Assembly (NCBI RefSeq): GCF_900177405.1
Contig: NZ_LT840185.1
Location: forward strand, 2,471,501-2,535,500
Direction of reading: 5' to 3'
Source of the DNA: Allosphingosinicella indica
Lineage (GTDB): Bacteria; Pseudomonadota; Alphaproteobacteria; Sphingomonadales; Sphingomonadaceae
Length of the DNA: 64,000 nt
In this document: positions 1 to 9,057 of the stretch, piece by piece
Layout: every line of letters starts with the position of its first letter
Numbering within the stretch: the first letter of the stretch is position 1
The notes under the pieces: model-generated
Told to the model about the DNA's origin: nothing
The model's database searches: none
The model's input: the letters and a program-made list of their open reading frames with translations, nothing else
Made by a program: the position numbers and the translations under genes

Positions 1-1
1 A

Positions 2-358
2 ATCCGCATCCGCCAAGCGCTTGACGGTCATTTCTGGGTCGATGGCACGCTCAACGGACAGAAGGTGCGCTTCCTGGTCGACAGCGGCGCGACCACAACG
101 AGCATCTCGACCGAAACGGCCAAGCGTGCCGGCGTCAGCGCGCGCGGCGGATTGCCTGCATTGGTGCAGACCGCCAACGGCATCGTGACCGTGCAGCGTG
201 GCCGCGCGGAAAGCCTCGTCGTCGGCGACATCCGGCGCGAAAACCTCGCAGTGCACATGTCGGACGCGTTCGGCGACATGAACGTCTTGGGCATGAACTT
301 CCTGTCGTCGCTGTCGGGATGGGGCGTCGAGGGACGCTGGCTCATCCTCAAGCCATGA
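2..358 (+). CDS. Retropepsin-like clan AA aspartic protease, C-terminal part
   Basis: The gene enters from the left edge and is open in this frame from base 2, so its start lies outside the window. The visible 118 residues carry the aspartic protease signature DSGATTTSIS near residue 24 (the catalytic Asp-Ser-Gly of retropepsin-like proteases). They end in MNFLSSLSGWGVEGRWLILKP-type sequence, typical of the TIGR02281-like family. Members usually have an N-terminal membrane anchor and act in the periplasm, but that part cannot be seen here. Its physiological substrate is unknown. The family call is fairly sure. Confidence 0.8.
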   Translation: MRIRQALDGHFWVDGTLNGQKVRFLVDSGATTTSISTETAKRAGVSARGGLPALVQTANGIVTVQRGRAESLVVGDIRRENLAVHMSDAFGDMNVLGMNFLSSLSGWGVEGRWLILKP

Positions 359-387
359 AGCGCCCCATCAATCCGTCACAACTTTAC

Positions 388-401
388 ATAATGTATATTA
401 T
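388..401. promoter_or_regulatory. AT-rich near-palindrome upstream of mazG
   Basis: The 54-base gap before mazG contains ATAATGTATATTAT, a near-perfect inverted repeat in otherwise GC-rich DNA, 11 bases upstream of the mazG start codon. It could hold the -10 region of the mazG promoter, or it could be an operator half-site pair. Only base composition and symmetry support this. Confidence 0.35.
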
Positions 402-412
402 CGGACTTATAG

Positions 413-1177
413 ATGCGTGACCCGGAGCAGCCCCCGGTTGGCCGGGGCATCGATCGATTGGCGGCGATCATGGCACGGCTCCGCGATCCCGATGGCGGCT
501 GCCCGTGGGACATCGAACAGGATTTCGCGAGCATTGCGCCTTACACGATTGAGGAAGCCTATGAGGTCGCCGACGCCATCGCGCGCGGCGATATGGCGGA
601 TCTCAAGGATGAGCTCGGCGATCTCCAGCTCCAGGTCGTCTATCATGCGCAGATTGCGGCCGAGCGCGGCGCGTTCACGCTTGATGACGTCATGGCGGCG
701 ATTTCCGACAAGATGGTCCGCCGCCATCCGCACGTCTTCGGCGATGCGCCGTCGCCCGGCTGGGAAGCGCTCAAGGCCGCAGAGCGCGGCACGCGTGACG
801 ACACGAGCGCGCTGGCCGGCGTCGCCCTGGCGCTGCCGGCGCTCAAACGTGCGGAGAAGCTCCAGAAGCGCGCCGCCCGCGTCGGCTTCGACTGGCCCGA
901 TGCCGACGGCCCGCGCGCCAAGATCGCCGAGGAAATGGACGAGATCGACCGCGCCGCAAGCGACGACGAGCGCGCTGCCGAGCTCGGCGACCTTCTTTTC
1001 TCGGTCGTCAACTTCGCACGCCATCTGAACATCGATCCAGAAGCCGCGCTGCGCGGCGCCGCGGAACGGTTCGAGACGCGGTTCCGCAAGGTCGAACAGC
1101 TTGCCGGCGCGCCGCTCTCGGACATGGCGATCGAGGCGATGGAAGCGCTCTGGCAGCAGGCGAAACGCGAAACCTAG
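413..1177 (+). CDS. mazG: Nucleoside triphosphate pyrophosphohydrolase MazG
   Basis: This 254-residue protein is a two-domain MazG. It hydrolyses (d)NTPs to monophosphates and pyrophosphate in the cytoplasm, as house-cleaning and as control over nucleotide pools. The first domain shows the metal-binding acidic pattern EEAYE followed by DELGDLQLQV, and GGCPWD near residue 30. The second repeats it with EEMDEID and ELGDLLFSV. The length matches the E. coli type. The ATG at 413 follows a short AT-rich leader. The 3' end overlaps the convergent hflX stop by 4 bases. Confidence 0.95.
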   Translation: MRDPEQPPVGRGIDRLAAIMARLRDPDGGCPWDIEQDFASIAPYTIEEAYEVADAIARGDMADLKDELGDLQLQVVYHAQIAAERGAFTLDDVMAAISDKMVRRHPHVFGDAPSPGWEALKAAERGTRDDTSALAGVALALPALKRAEKLQKRAARVGFDWPDADGPRAKIAEEMDEIDRAASDDERAAELGDLLFSVVNFARHLNIDPEAALRGAAERFETRFRKVEQLAGAPLSDMAIEAMEALWQQAKRET

Positions 1178-2445
1178 AGGAAATGCTTGGTGAACCGCTC
1201 CCACGCGGGATCGGAGAGCCGCACCTCATAGTCCGCCTCAAGCCCTTCGGGCGTCACGCGCAGCACCTCGCCATTGGCATGTAACCAGGCGATCGCCTCG
1301 CCCGCATCGGCCGGTAGCCGAATGGCGCGGAGCCGGTTGCCCTCGCCAAGCTGCGTCGAGATCCGGCGGACGAGATCCTCGACCCCTTCTCCGCTGAGCG
1401 CGGAGAGCAGAACGACATCCTCGCGCCGTGCCGCTTCCGCCGCAGCATGTTCGGCGTCTTCCGGCGCTAGCGCATCGCGCTTGTTCCACGCTTCGATCCG
1501 GGGTGTGCCCCCTTCCCCCGCCACAACGCCGATGTCGCTCAGCACCTGCTCGACGTCCTGGCGCTGCGCGTCGCTGTCGGGATGGGCGATGTCGCGGACG
1601 TGGACGATGAGATCGGCCGAGGTCACTTCCTCGAGCGTGGCGCGAAAGGCTGCGACGAGCTGGGTCGGGAGATCGGAGATGAACCCCACCGTGTCCGACA
1701 GGATCGCCTTGTCGAAGCCCGGCAATGCAAACTCGCGCATCGTCGGGTCGAGCGTCGCAAACAGCAGATCTTCGGCCATCACCGAAGCGCGCGTCAGTCG
1801 ATTGAAAAGCGTGGACTTTCCGGCGTTGGTATAGCCGACGAGCGCGACCACCGGCCACGGCGCCTTTTGCCGCCGCGCGCGGTGCAGCGATCGCGTCCGC
1901 GTAACTTGCTCGAGCTCGCGCCGGATCTTCGCCATCCGGTCGCGGATCATCCGCCTGTCAGCCTCGATCTGCGTTTCGCCCGGGCCGCCGAGGAAACCGA
2001 AGCCGCCGCGCTGCCGCTCGAGGTGGGTCCAGGATCGGACCAGCCGCCCCGCCTGATAATCGAGATGCGCAAGCTCGACTTGCAGCCGCCCTTCCGCCGT
2101 CGCCGCCCGCTCGCCGAAGATTTCGAGGATCAGCCCGGTCCGGTCGATCACCTTCGCCTTGGTCGCATCCTCCAGATTCTTCTGCTGCACCGGCGTGATC
2201 GCGGCATCGACGATGACGAGCTCGGCCTCCGCCGCGCGCGCGGCATCGGCGATCTGCTCGACCTGCCCCGATCCGAACAGCGTCGCGGGTTTCGGCGCGC
2301 GCACCTTGTAAGCCAGCTTGTCGGTAACGACGACGCCGATCGCTTCGGCGAGGCCCGCTGCCTCCTCGAGCCGCGCATCCTGATCGCGCCGCGCCTCGCC
2401 GCCCAGATCGGGCAGCGCGACGACGGCGCGGGCGCCGCGGCTCAC
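1174..2445 (-). CDS. hflX: Ribosome-associated GTPase HflX
   Basis: This 423-residue translational GTPase is known to split or rescue ribosomes under stress. The N-terminal HflX domain is followed by a glycine-rich linker (GGFGFLGGPGETQIE) and a G domain with GYTNAGKS (G1), DTVGFISDLP (G3) and NKRD (G4). It is the last gene of the dusB-ntrY-ntrX-hfq operon and starts 29 bases after hfq. The start is GTG; the frame has no other standard start back to the hfq stop region, so the true N-terminus is a little uncertain. The hfq-hflX order is conserved across proteobacteria. Confidence 0.95.
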   Translation of the reverse strand: MSRGARAVVALPDLGGEARRDQDARLEEAAGLAEAIGVVVTDKLAYKVRAPKPATLFGSGQVEQIADAARAAEAELVIVDAAITPVQQKNLEDATKAKVIDRTGLILEIFGERAATAEGRLQVELAHLDYQAGRLVRSWTHLERQRGGFGFLGGPGETQIEADRRMIRDRMAKIRRELEQVTRTRSLHRARRQKAPWPVVALVGYTNAGKSTLFNRLTRASVMAEDLLFATLDPTMREFALPGFDKAILSDTVGFISDLPTQLVAAFRATLEEVTSADLIVHVRDIAHPDSDAQRQDVEQVLSDIGVVAGEGGTPRIEAWNKRDALAPEDAEHAAAEAARREDVVLLSALSGEGVEDLVRRISTQLGEGNRLRAIRLPADAGEAIAWLHANGEVLRVTPEGLEADYEVRLSDPAWERFTKHFL

Positions 2446-2474
2446 TTCGGCATCGCTGTCGCGGTTGAAGACGC

Positions 2475-2972
2475 TCAGACGTCGTTCTCCGACTCTTCGT
2501 CTTCGTAGAAACTGACCGGCCGATCCGGCTGCACCGTCGATATCGCATGTTTGTAGACGAGCTGCGACAGCCCATCGCGGTTGAGCAGCATGCAGAAAAG
2601 GTCGAACGCTGTGATCTCGCCCTGCAGCATCACGCCGTTGACGAGGAACATCGTCACCGGCTCCTCCGAGCGGCGGACCGCGCCGAGGAAGACCTCCTGC
2701 AGCAGCGTCGGCTTCTTCTTCTCCAGCGATTCCGCGAAGGCACGCTGGATATCGGCGAGGTCGATCGGCTGCGCCGGCATGATGGTCGATATGGCATGTT
2801 TGTAGACGAGCTGCGCCTGCCCTTCCCGGCGCAGCAGCACCGAGAAATTGTCGAACCAGGTGATGATGCCCTGCAGCTTGACGCCCTTCACCAGGAACAT
2901 GGTGACCGGCATCTTCGATCGCCTGAGGCTGTTCAGGAAAATGTCCTGGAGGTTGTTGACCTTATCGGCCAT
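2475..2972 (-). CDS. hfq: RNA chaperone Hfq with two tandem Sm domains
   Basis: This 165-residue protein holds two complete Hfq cores in one chain, about residues 5-66 and 88-149, joined by a roughly 20-residue charged linker. Normal Hfq is 70-110 residues and forms a homohexamer; a tandem form could build the ring from three chains (inference). Both copies keep the Sm2 signature YKHAIST (57-63 and 140-146) and the proximal Phe of FDxF. They differ at the rim: RRSK (17-20) in the first and RRSE (100-103) in the second. They also differ at the distal Lys, which is K32 in the first and M115 in the second. The C-terminus is a short acidic tail. It lies between ntrX and hflX and has a 119-base gap upstream. 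Confidence 0.96.
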   Translation of the reverse strand: MADKVNNLQDIFLNSLRRSKMPVTMFLVKGVKLQGIITWFDNFSVLLRREGQAQLVYKHAISTIMPAQPIDLADIQRAFAESLEKKKPTLLQEVFLGAVRRSEEPVTMFLVNGVMLQGEITAFDLFCMLLNRDGLSQLVYKHAISTVQPDRPVSFYEDEESENDV

Positions 2973-3091
2973 TTCTCTCTCTCCTTATTGGCGGGGCTAG
3001 TGCCCGCGGTGGACCCTAAACGCGCGTCCTGGGGGAAGACCGGAGTCGTCCCGCGCCGCGCCATAGCATGATCGGGGGACGCACGCGATAA

Positions 3092-4480
3092 TCAAGGCTG
3101 CTCATCCCCCTTGCTGTCGGCGATCCCAAGCGCCTTGAGCTTCCGGTGCAGCGCCGAGCGCTCCATGCCGATGAAGGTCGCGGTGCGCGAGATATTGCCC
3201 GAGAAGCGGCGGATCTGGACGCGCAGATATTCGCGCTCAAAGGTCTCGCGTGCTTCGCGGAGCGGCGTCCCCATGATCGCCTTTACCGCCTCGCCGGGAC
3301 TGAGCTGCGCCTGCTCGTTGAGAATTTCGGGCGGGAGCATGTCGACGTCGATGCTCGCCATCCGCTCGCCGGGCGCGAGGATGATCGTTCGCTCGACGAC
3401 GTTGCGGAGCTGGCGGACATTCCCCGGCCAATCATAGGCCTGCAGCGCGGCATTGGCATCGTGCGAGATCGTCGGGGTCGGCACCCGCTGCTCGGACGCG
3501 TAGCGCGCGGTGAAATGCGCTACGAGCTCCGGAATGTCTTCTCGCCGTTCGGAGAGCGGCGGGATATGCACCGGGACCACGTTCAGCCGGTAGAACAGAT
3601 CCTCGCGGAAACGCCCGTCGGCGATCTCCTCGGCGAGCTGGCGCGCGGTCGATGAGACGACGCGCATGTCGACCTTCACGGTACGCTGGCCACCGACCCG
3701 AACGAAGCTCTGATCGGTCAGCACGCGAAGGATCTTGGCTTGCGCCGGCAAGGGCATATCGGCAATCTCGTCGAGGAAGAGCGTGCCGCCGTGCGCCTGT
3801 TCGAGCAGGCCGGGCCGTGCAAGCTCGCCCCCCTCCTCGACGCCGAACAATTCCTCTTCGACGCGCTCCGGAGTCATGCGCGCCGCAGAGACGACGATGA
3901 ACGGCCCCTTCGCGCGCGGGCTCCAGGCGTGGAGCAGCCGCGCCGCGACTTCCTTGCCGACGCCCGCGGGGCCGGTGATCAGCACGCGGCTTCCCGTCCC
4001 AGCCACGCGCTTCAACGTCGCGCGCACCGCGTTGATCGCGCTCGACGATCCGGTGAGCTCGGTCTCCTGGCCGATCTGCGCCTTCAGGCTCTCATTTTCG
4101 CGCCGCAGCCGGTCGGTCTCGGTCGCACGGCCGACGAGATGGAGCAGATGACCCGCCTCGAACGGCTTTTCGATGAAATCGACCGCGCCCTGGCGGATGG
4201 CGGCGACGGCGGTGTCGAGATTGCCATGGCCCGAGATCATTAGCACCGGTAGCGTCGGATCGCGACGCTTGATCTCCTCCAGCAGTTGCAGCCCGTCGAG
4301 CTTCGATCCCTGCAGCCACACGTCGAGCAGGACCAGCGAGGGCCGCCGGTCGGCCAGCGCGGCGAGCGCGCCGGTGCTGTCGGCTGCATCGCGGGTCGCA
4401 TAGCCCTCGTCCTCCAGCACGCCCGCGACCAGCTCGCGGATGTCCCGCTCATCGTCGACAACAAGAATATCTAAAGCCAT
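3092..4480 (-). CDS. ntrX: NtrX-type sigma-54-family response regulator
   Basis: This 462-residue regulator has a receiver domain (phosphoacceptor D53, with D9/D10 and the EKPF lysine), an AAA+ domain (Walker A GPAGVGKE, Walker B LFLDEIADMP) and a C-terminal Fis-type HTH (NISRTATFIGMERSALHRKL). The GAFTGA loop that contacts sigma-54 in NtrC is absent; the corresponding stretch after ELFG reads VEEGGELARPGLLEQ. As in other alphaproteobacterial NtrX proteins, this suggests control that does not use sigma-54 activation. It starts 6 bases after ntrY, its cognate kinase, and would act on nitrogen, redox or envelope genes. Confidence 0.94.
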   Translation of the reverse strand: MALDILVVDDERDIRELVAGVLEDEGYATRDAADSTGALAALADRRPSLVLLDVWLQGSKLDGLQLLEEIKRRDPTLPVLMISGHGNLDTAVAAIRQGAVDFIEKPFEAGHLLHLVGRATETDRLRRENESLKAQIGQETELTGSSSAINAVRATLKRVAGTGSRVLITGPAGVGKEVAARLLHAWSPRAKGPFIVVSAARMTPERVEEELFGVEEGGELARPGLLEQAHGGTLFLDEIADMPLPAQAKILRVLTDQSFVRVGGQRTVKVDMRVVSSTARQLAEEIADGRFREDLFYRLNVVPVHIPPLSERREDIPELVAHFTARYASEQRVPTPTISHDANAALQAYDWPGNVRQLRNVVERTIILAPGERMASIDVDMLPPEILNEQAQLSPGEAVKAIMGTPLREARETFEREYLRVQIRRFSGNISRTATFIGMERSALHRKLKALGIADSKGDEQP

Positions 4481-4486
4481 GATGTA

Positions 4487-6739
4487 TCAGCCGTTCGCTA
4501 CATGTGTTTCGGGATAGTCGACACCATTCTCCCCCAGTCGCGCGAGCGTTTCGGCGTCGAAGACCAGCCGCACGCGCGTTCCCCCGTCGGGCGCATCGTC
4601 GAAATCGATGCTGCCGAAATGCTCCTCGACGATCTTCTTGACGATCGCGAGCCCCAGCCCCGTGCCTTTGACGCGGGTCGTCATGTAAGGCTCGGTTAGA
4701 CGCGCGCGGTCCTGTGGCAGCCCGATACCGGTATCGACCAACTCGATCGCAAGCGTCCCCTGCCCCTCTGAGATCGTCATCGCGATGCGATCGCCCTCGT
4801 CGCTCCATCCGCGCTCGTCGCGCTTCTGCTGGATCGCCTCGACGCCGTTCTTGACGATGTTGGTGAGCGCCTGACCAAGCTGGCGGCGATCGCAGACAAG
4901 GGTCGGCGACGGCTCGGGCGCGTCGAGTTCGAAGCGGATGTCGGGGTGCGCGACCTCGTGCAGGAACAGCGCTTGCCGCGCGATCTCGGCGATTGCCTCG
5001 GCACGGAACACCGGCTTGGGCATCCGCGCAAAGGACGAGAATTCGTCGACCATCTTTCTAAGGTCGCCGACCTGCCGAACGATCGTGCCGGTCAATCGCT
5101 CGAAGGTCGCAGGATCGGATTCGATCTCGCCGCCGTAGCGCCGCTGGAGCCGCTCGGCGGCGAGCTGGATCGGGGTCAGCGGGTTCTTGATCTCGTGCGC
5201 GATCCGTCGTGCCACGTCCGACCAGGCGGCCCGGCGCTGATCGAGCAATTGCTCGGTGATGTCGTCGAAGGTGATGACATAGCCCGCGCCGACCTTCACC
5301 CGCTTCACCGCGAGCGTGCGCGGATCGCCGATGCTGGTCAGCTGAATGATGTCCTCGCGCTCCTCGCTGTCTAGCTGACGGTCGAGTTCGGGCGCGAGAT
5401 CGGCCAGCCGCTCGCCCACCGCGCTGTCAGTGCCGGTCTTGAGCAACGCCTCCGCCGAGCGGTTAATGAGGCTTACCCGCCGTTCGGCATCGACCGAGAG
5501 GATACCCGCGGTGACGCCCGACAACACTGCCTCGATGAACGCGCGGCGCCCCTCGATATTCTGGTTGGCCGAGACCAAAGCGCCGGTCTGCTCCTCGATG
5601 TTGCGGGTCATCCGGTTGAACGCATTGCCGAGCGTGCCGAGTTCGTCGCGGATCCGCGATCGCGGCACGCGCGCCGACATGTCGCCGCCGGAGACGCGCC
5701 GCGCCGCGTCGACGAGCTGGCTCACCGGCCGCACCAGCCGGTCGGCGAGCGCGAGCGCGATCCAGATCGAGATAGCCACGATGAGCAGCGACACCATCAG
5801 CAGCGCCGCGTTGAAGCGGAACTGGAGCGTCCGCGACCGGTCGAGCGTCTGGCGGTAGTCGCTCGCCGCGCTCCGCGCTTCCTCGATCTGCTGGATCGCG
5901 GCCGGATTCACCTTGCGCGATGTATAGAGGTAGACCTCGCTTTCGGGATCAAGCCGCACCACCGCCTCGACGCGATCGCCGGCATCGGTGACGACGCGCG
6001 TCTCTCCGCCGCGCAATTCGCTCAGCACCTTGGCGGGGAAACGGCGTTCCAGCGGCCGGTCGTCGAGATTGACGCCGGCGCGGAGCTGCAACTCGCCGGT
6101 GCGCGACACCGAGATCACCGCCGCTTCGGTAAGATCGCGATAGACCGTCTGGAGGAACAAAGCCTCGGCGAAACCGGGCGAATCGAGCCCGTACTGGTTG
6201 ATGTCGCCGACCACGTCGACCGTCATCGCCTGCACATCGCGGAAGATGCGGTCCTTGTTCTCCTCGGCATAGACCTGCGCGACATTGTCGGCATTGGCGA
6301 GGATGGTGCGCGCGCGATCCGAGAACCAGAATTCGACCCCGCTCTGGAACAGGAGCGAGGCGAAGATAACCACCATCAGCGTCGGCACGCTGGCGATCAC
6401 CGAGAACAGCGCGACGAGACGGACGTGGAGCCGCCCCCTCCCCCCGATCGGCGATTGCGCCGCGCGGCGCATCGCCAAGCGTCGCGCGCCGAGCACCATA
6501 AGCGCGGTGGCGGGGACGAGATTGGCAACGAGCAGCACCGCGACGAGCGGCGGCGTCAGCAGCGCCTGCGGATCGCCCTGTCGCGTGACGATGAAATAGC
6601 TGACCGCCATGGTCGCGACGAGGAGCACCAGTGCGGCGATCTCGACCAGCGGGACCAGCGGACTGCGGCGGAGCGCGACCGAGAGCCGGCGCCGCCAGCG
6701 GGGTCTCGTCTCAACGTCGGTCGGCGCGATGGCGATCAC
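4487..6739 (-). CDS. ntrY: Membrane sensor histidine kinase NtrY
   Basis: This 750-residue sensor kinase is the partner of NtrX. It has several N-terminal membrane segments within about residues 30-155, an extracytoplasmic sensing part and a further membrane segment near 310-330. These are followed by a HAMP domain (LVRPVSQLVDAARRVSGGDM), a PAS domain (about 395-500), a phosphoacceptor helix with His near residue 515 (RRIAHEIKNPLTP) and an HATPase domain ending GTGLGLAIVKKIVEEH. The start codon is GTG. The gene follows dusB with an 88-base, partly AT-rich gap that may hold a local promoter. No ntrB or ntrC lies between dusB and ntrY. Confidence 0.94.
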   Translation of the reverse strand: MIAIAPTDVETRPRWRRRLSVALRRSPLVPLVEIAALVLLVATMAVSYFIVTRQGDPQALLTPPLVAVLLVANLVPATALMVLGARRLAMRRAAQSPIGGRGRLHVRLVALFSVIASVPTLMVVIFASLLFQSGVEFWFSDRARTILANADNVAQVYAEENKDRIFRDVQAMTVDVVGDINQYGLDSPGFAEALFLQTVYRDLTEAAVISVSRTGELQLRAGVNLDDRPLERRFPAKVLSELRGGETRVVTDAGDRVEAVVRLDPESEVYLYTSRKVNPAAIQQIEEARSAASDYRQTLDRSRTLQFRFNAALLMVSLLIVAISIWIALALADRLVRPVSQLVDAARRVSGGDMSARVPRSRIRDELGTLGNAFNRMTRNIEEQTGALVSANQNIEGRRAFIEAVLSGVTAGILSVDAERRVSLINRSAEALLKTGTDSAVGERLADLAPELDRQLDSEEREDIIQLTSIGDPRTLAVKRVKVGAGYVITFDDITEQLLDQRRAAWSDVARRIAHEIKNPLTPIQLAAERLQRRYGGEIESDPATFERLTGTIVRQVGDLRKMVDEFSSFARMPKPVFRAEAIAEIARQALFLHEVAHPDIRFELDAPEPSPTLVCDRRQLGQALTNIVKNGVEAIQQKRDERGWSDEGDRIAMTISEGQGTLAIELVDTGIGLPQDRARLTEPYMTTRVKGTGLGLAIVKKIVEEHFGSIDFDDAPDGGTRVRLVFDAETLARLGENGVDYPETHVANG

Positions 6740-6827
6740 GTCGCGCCTCTAGCATTGATTGTGGCAGAAAGAACACAGTAATTAACGATTGTCGGCACAT
6801 TCCGTCGCGTAAGCGCGACGACCGGCG

Positions 6828-7826
6828 TCAGGCGGCCGCGCGGGTCCGCCAGGGCGCATAGAAATCATCCAGCATCGCCAGCGCCTTGGCGGCGTCGGGC
6901 TGCTGGTTGAAGGCGTTGCGGAACTCGGCCGATCCGTGCAGCCCACGCGTGTACCAGCCGATGTGCTTACGCGCGCAATTGACGCCGACTTCATGCCCAT
7001 AATGTTCAAGCATCGCTTCGTAATGCTCGCGGATCACGGCATATTGCTCGTCGATCGAGGGATCGGGCACGCGCTCACCCTTCTCCAGCCAGCGCATCGC
7101 CTGGCCAAGCAGCCAGGGTTTGCCATAGGCGCCGCGGCCGATCATCACGCCGTCCGCGCCGCTCTGATCGAGCGCGGTATCCACGTCATCAAGCGAATTG
7201 ATGTCGCCGTTGACGATCACCGGCACCGACACCGCCTGCTTCACGTTCGCGATGAACCGCCAGTCGGCCTCGCCCTTGTACATCTGGTTGCGGGTGCGGC
7301 CGTGGACGGTGATCATCTTGACGCCGAGATCCTCGGCAATCCGCGCCAGCTCGGGCGCGTTGAGGCTGGCATGATCCCAGCCCATCCGCATCTTCAGCGT
7401 CACCGGCACCTTCACCGCCTTCACCGTCGCTTCGACGATCGCGGCGGCGAGCGGCAGATCGCGCATCAGCGCCGATCCCGCATCGCCATTGACCACCTTC
7501 TTCACGGGGCAGCCCATGTTAATGTCGATGATCGCGGCGCCGCGGTCCTCGTTGAGCTTGGCAGCCTCGGCCATCTCGGCGGGCGCACACCCGGCGAGCT
7601 GCATCGAGACCGGATCCTCGATCGGATCCCACGCCGCCTTCTGCAGCGATTGCCGCGTCTCGCGGATCATCGCCTGGCTGGCGATCATCTCGGTGACGGT
7701 GAGGCCCGCGCCATAGCGTTTGACCAGCCGACGGAACGGCCGGTCGGTCACGCCGGTCATCGGCGCGAGGATCACCGGCGTCCCGATCTCGACGGGGCCG
7801 ATGGAGATGGGCGGCAATGTGCGCAT
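6828..7826 (-). CDS. dusB: tRNA-dihydrouridine synthase DusB (NifR3 family)
   Basis: This FMN enzyme reduces uridines in the tRNA D-loop to dihydrouridine. The 332-residue product shows [14 protein letters not shown] at the N-terminus, the catalytic Cys in [10 protein letters not shown], and the FMN and tRNA binding stretches [21 protein letters not shown] and VIVNGDI. I chose the ATG at 7826 ([10 protein letters not shown]). A TTG 39 bases further upstream is in frame but adds a stretch unlike the family. The gene is divergent from ispDF and heads the ntrYX-hfq operon, as nifR3 heads the ntr operon in many alphaproteobacteria. Confidence 0.94.
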   Translation of the reverse strand: MRTLPPISIGPVEIGTPVILAPMTGVTDRPFRRLVKRYGAGLTVTEMIASQAMIRETRQSLQKAAWDPIEDPVSMQLAGCAPAEMAEAAKLNEDRGAAIIDINMGCPVKKVVNGDAGSALMRDLPLAAAIVEATVKAVKVPVTLKMRMGWDHASLNAPELARIAEDLGVKMITVHGRTRNQMYKGEADWRFIANVKQAVSVPVIVNGDINSLDDVDTALDQSGADGVMIGRGAYGKPWLLGQAMRWLEKGERVPDPSIDEQYAVIREHYEAMLEHYGHEVGVNCARKHIGWYTRGLHGSAEFRNAFNQQPDAAKALAMLDDFYAPWRTRAAA

Positions 7827-7885
7827 GGGAAGGCGCCAAATAGGGGCGTTGGCGTTCGGGGGCAAGCTCGGCTAGGGCGCGCGCC

Positions 7886-9055
7886 ATGACAGGGGCTTTC
7901 AACACCGGGCGGACGGTGGCGCTGGTGGTCGCGGCGGGCAGCGGCACGCGCGCCGGCGGCGACGTGCCGAAGCAATATGTGCCGATCGCGGGCCGACCGA
8001 TGCTGGCCCATGCGCTGGCGGCGCTCGAGCATCCCGCGATCGACGCGGTGCACGTCGTCATCGCCCCTGGGCAGGAAGCGCAGTTCGCCGGCATTTCGGA
8101 CATTGTGCCCATTCTCGGCGGCGACACCCGGCAGCAATCCGTCCGCAACGGTCTCGAACATCTGGCCGCAGAAAGCGGCATCGACCGCATCTTCATCCAC
8201 GACGCGGCCCGCCCCTTTTTGCCGCCGGTGGTCATCGATCGGCTGCTTGCCGCTTTGGAGAGCGCGGACGGCGCGGTGCCCGTGCTGCCCGTGGTCGATA
8301 CGCTGGCCAATGGCGGCGATGCGCTCGGCGACGTCGCCGACCGCTCGGCGCTGGTCCGCGTCCAGACCCCGCAGGCCTTCCGGTTCGACGCGATCCTTGC
8401 CGCGCATCGCGCCTGGGATGGCGCCGCAAACGCCACTGACGACGCTCAGATCGCCCGCGCCGCCGGAATTAGGGTCGCGCTGGTCGAAGGAGATGCGATG
8501 CTCGACAAGCTCACCTATGCTCAGGATTTCGCGCGGGCGGAGGAGAGGCTCGGCGCGCGGCTGGTGAGCCGCACAGGGCTCGGCTTCGATGTCCATGCGC
8601 TGGCCGATGGCGAGGAATTGTGGCTGGGCGGCATCCGCATTCCGCACGATCGCGGCCTCAAGGGCCACAGCGATGCCGACGTCCTGCTCCATGCGATCAC
8701 AGACGCGCTACTCGGCGCCCTCGCCGATGGGGATATCGGCAGCCATTTCCCGCCCAGCGATCCGCAATGGCGCGGCGCCGCATCCGGCCAGTTCCTGGAG
8801 CACGCTCGCGATCTGTCGATTGCACGCGGCGGGCGGATCGATTTCGTCGACGCCACGGTCATTTGCGAAGCGCCGAAGATCGGCCCGCAGCGGGAGGCGC
8901 TCCGCCACTCTATCGCCGCGCTGTTGCGGCTGCCGGTGTCGAAGGTTAGCATCAAGGCCACGACGACCGAGCGGCTGGGCTTCACCGGCCGCGGCGAGGG
9001 GATCGCGGCGCAGGCCGCCGTCAGCATCCGAATGCCCGAGGGGGATCAGTCCTGA
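7886..9055 (+). CDS. ispDF: Bifunctional IspD/IspF isoprenoid enzyme
   Basis: This 389-residue fusion carries two steps of the MEP isoprenoid pathway. Residues about 10-220 are IspD (CTP transfer to [28 protein letters not shown]). Residues about 230-389 are IspF (cyclisation to MEc[31 protein letters not shown] with the metal-binding Asp and His, and [16 protein letters not shown]). The intervening enzyme IspE is not nearby. IspDF fusions are known in alphaproteobacteria. pncC follows after 2 bases, so the two are probably cotranscribed. Confidence 0.97.
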   Translation: MTGAFNTGRTVALVVAAGSGTRAGGDVPKQYVPIAGRPMLAHALAALEHPAIDAVHVVIAPGQEAQFAGISDIVPILGGDTRQQSVRNGLEHLAAESGIDRIFIHDAARPFLPPVVIDRLLAALESADGAVPVLPVVDTLANGGDALGDVADRSALVRVQTPQAFRFDAILAAHRAWDGAANATDDAQIARAAGIRVALVEGDAMLDKLTYAQDFARAEERLGARLVSRTGLGFDVHALADGEELWLGGIRIPHDRGLKGHSDADVLLHAITDALLGALADGDIGSHFPPSDPQWRGAASGQFLEHARDLSIARGGRIDFVDATVICEAPKIGPQREALRHSIAALLRLPVSKVSIKATTTERLGFTGRGEGIAAQAAVSIRMPEGDQS

Positions 9056-9057
9056 GC

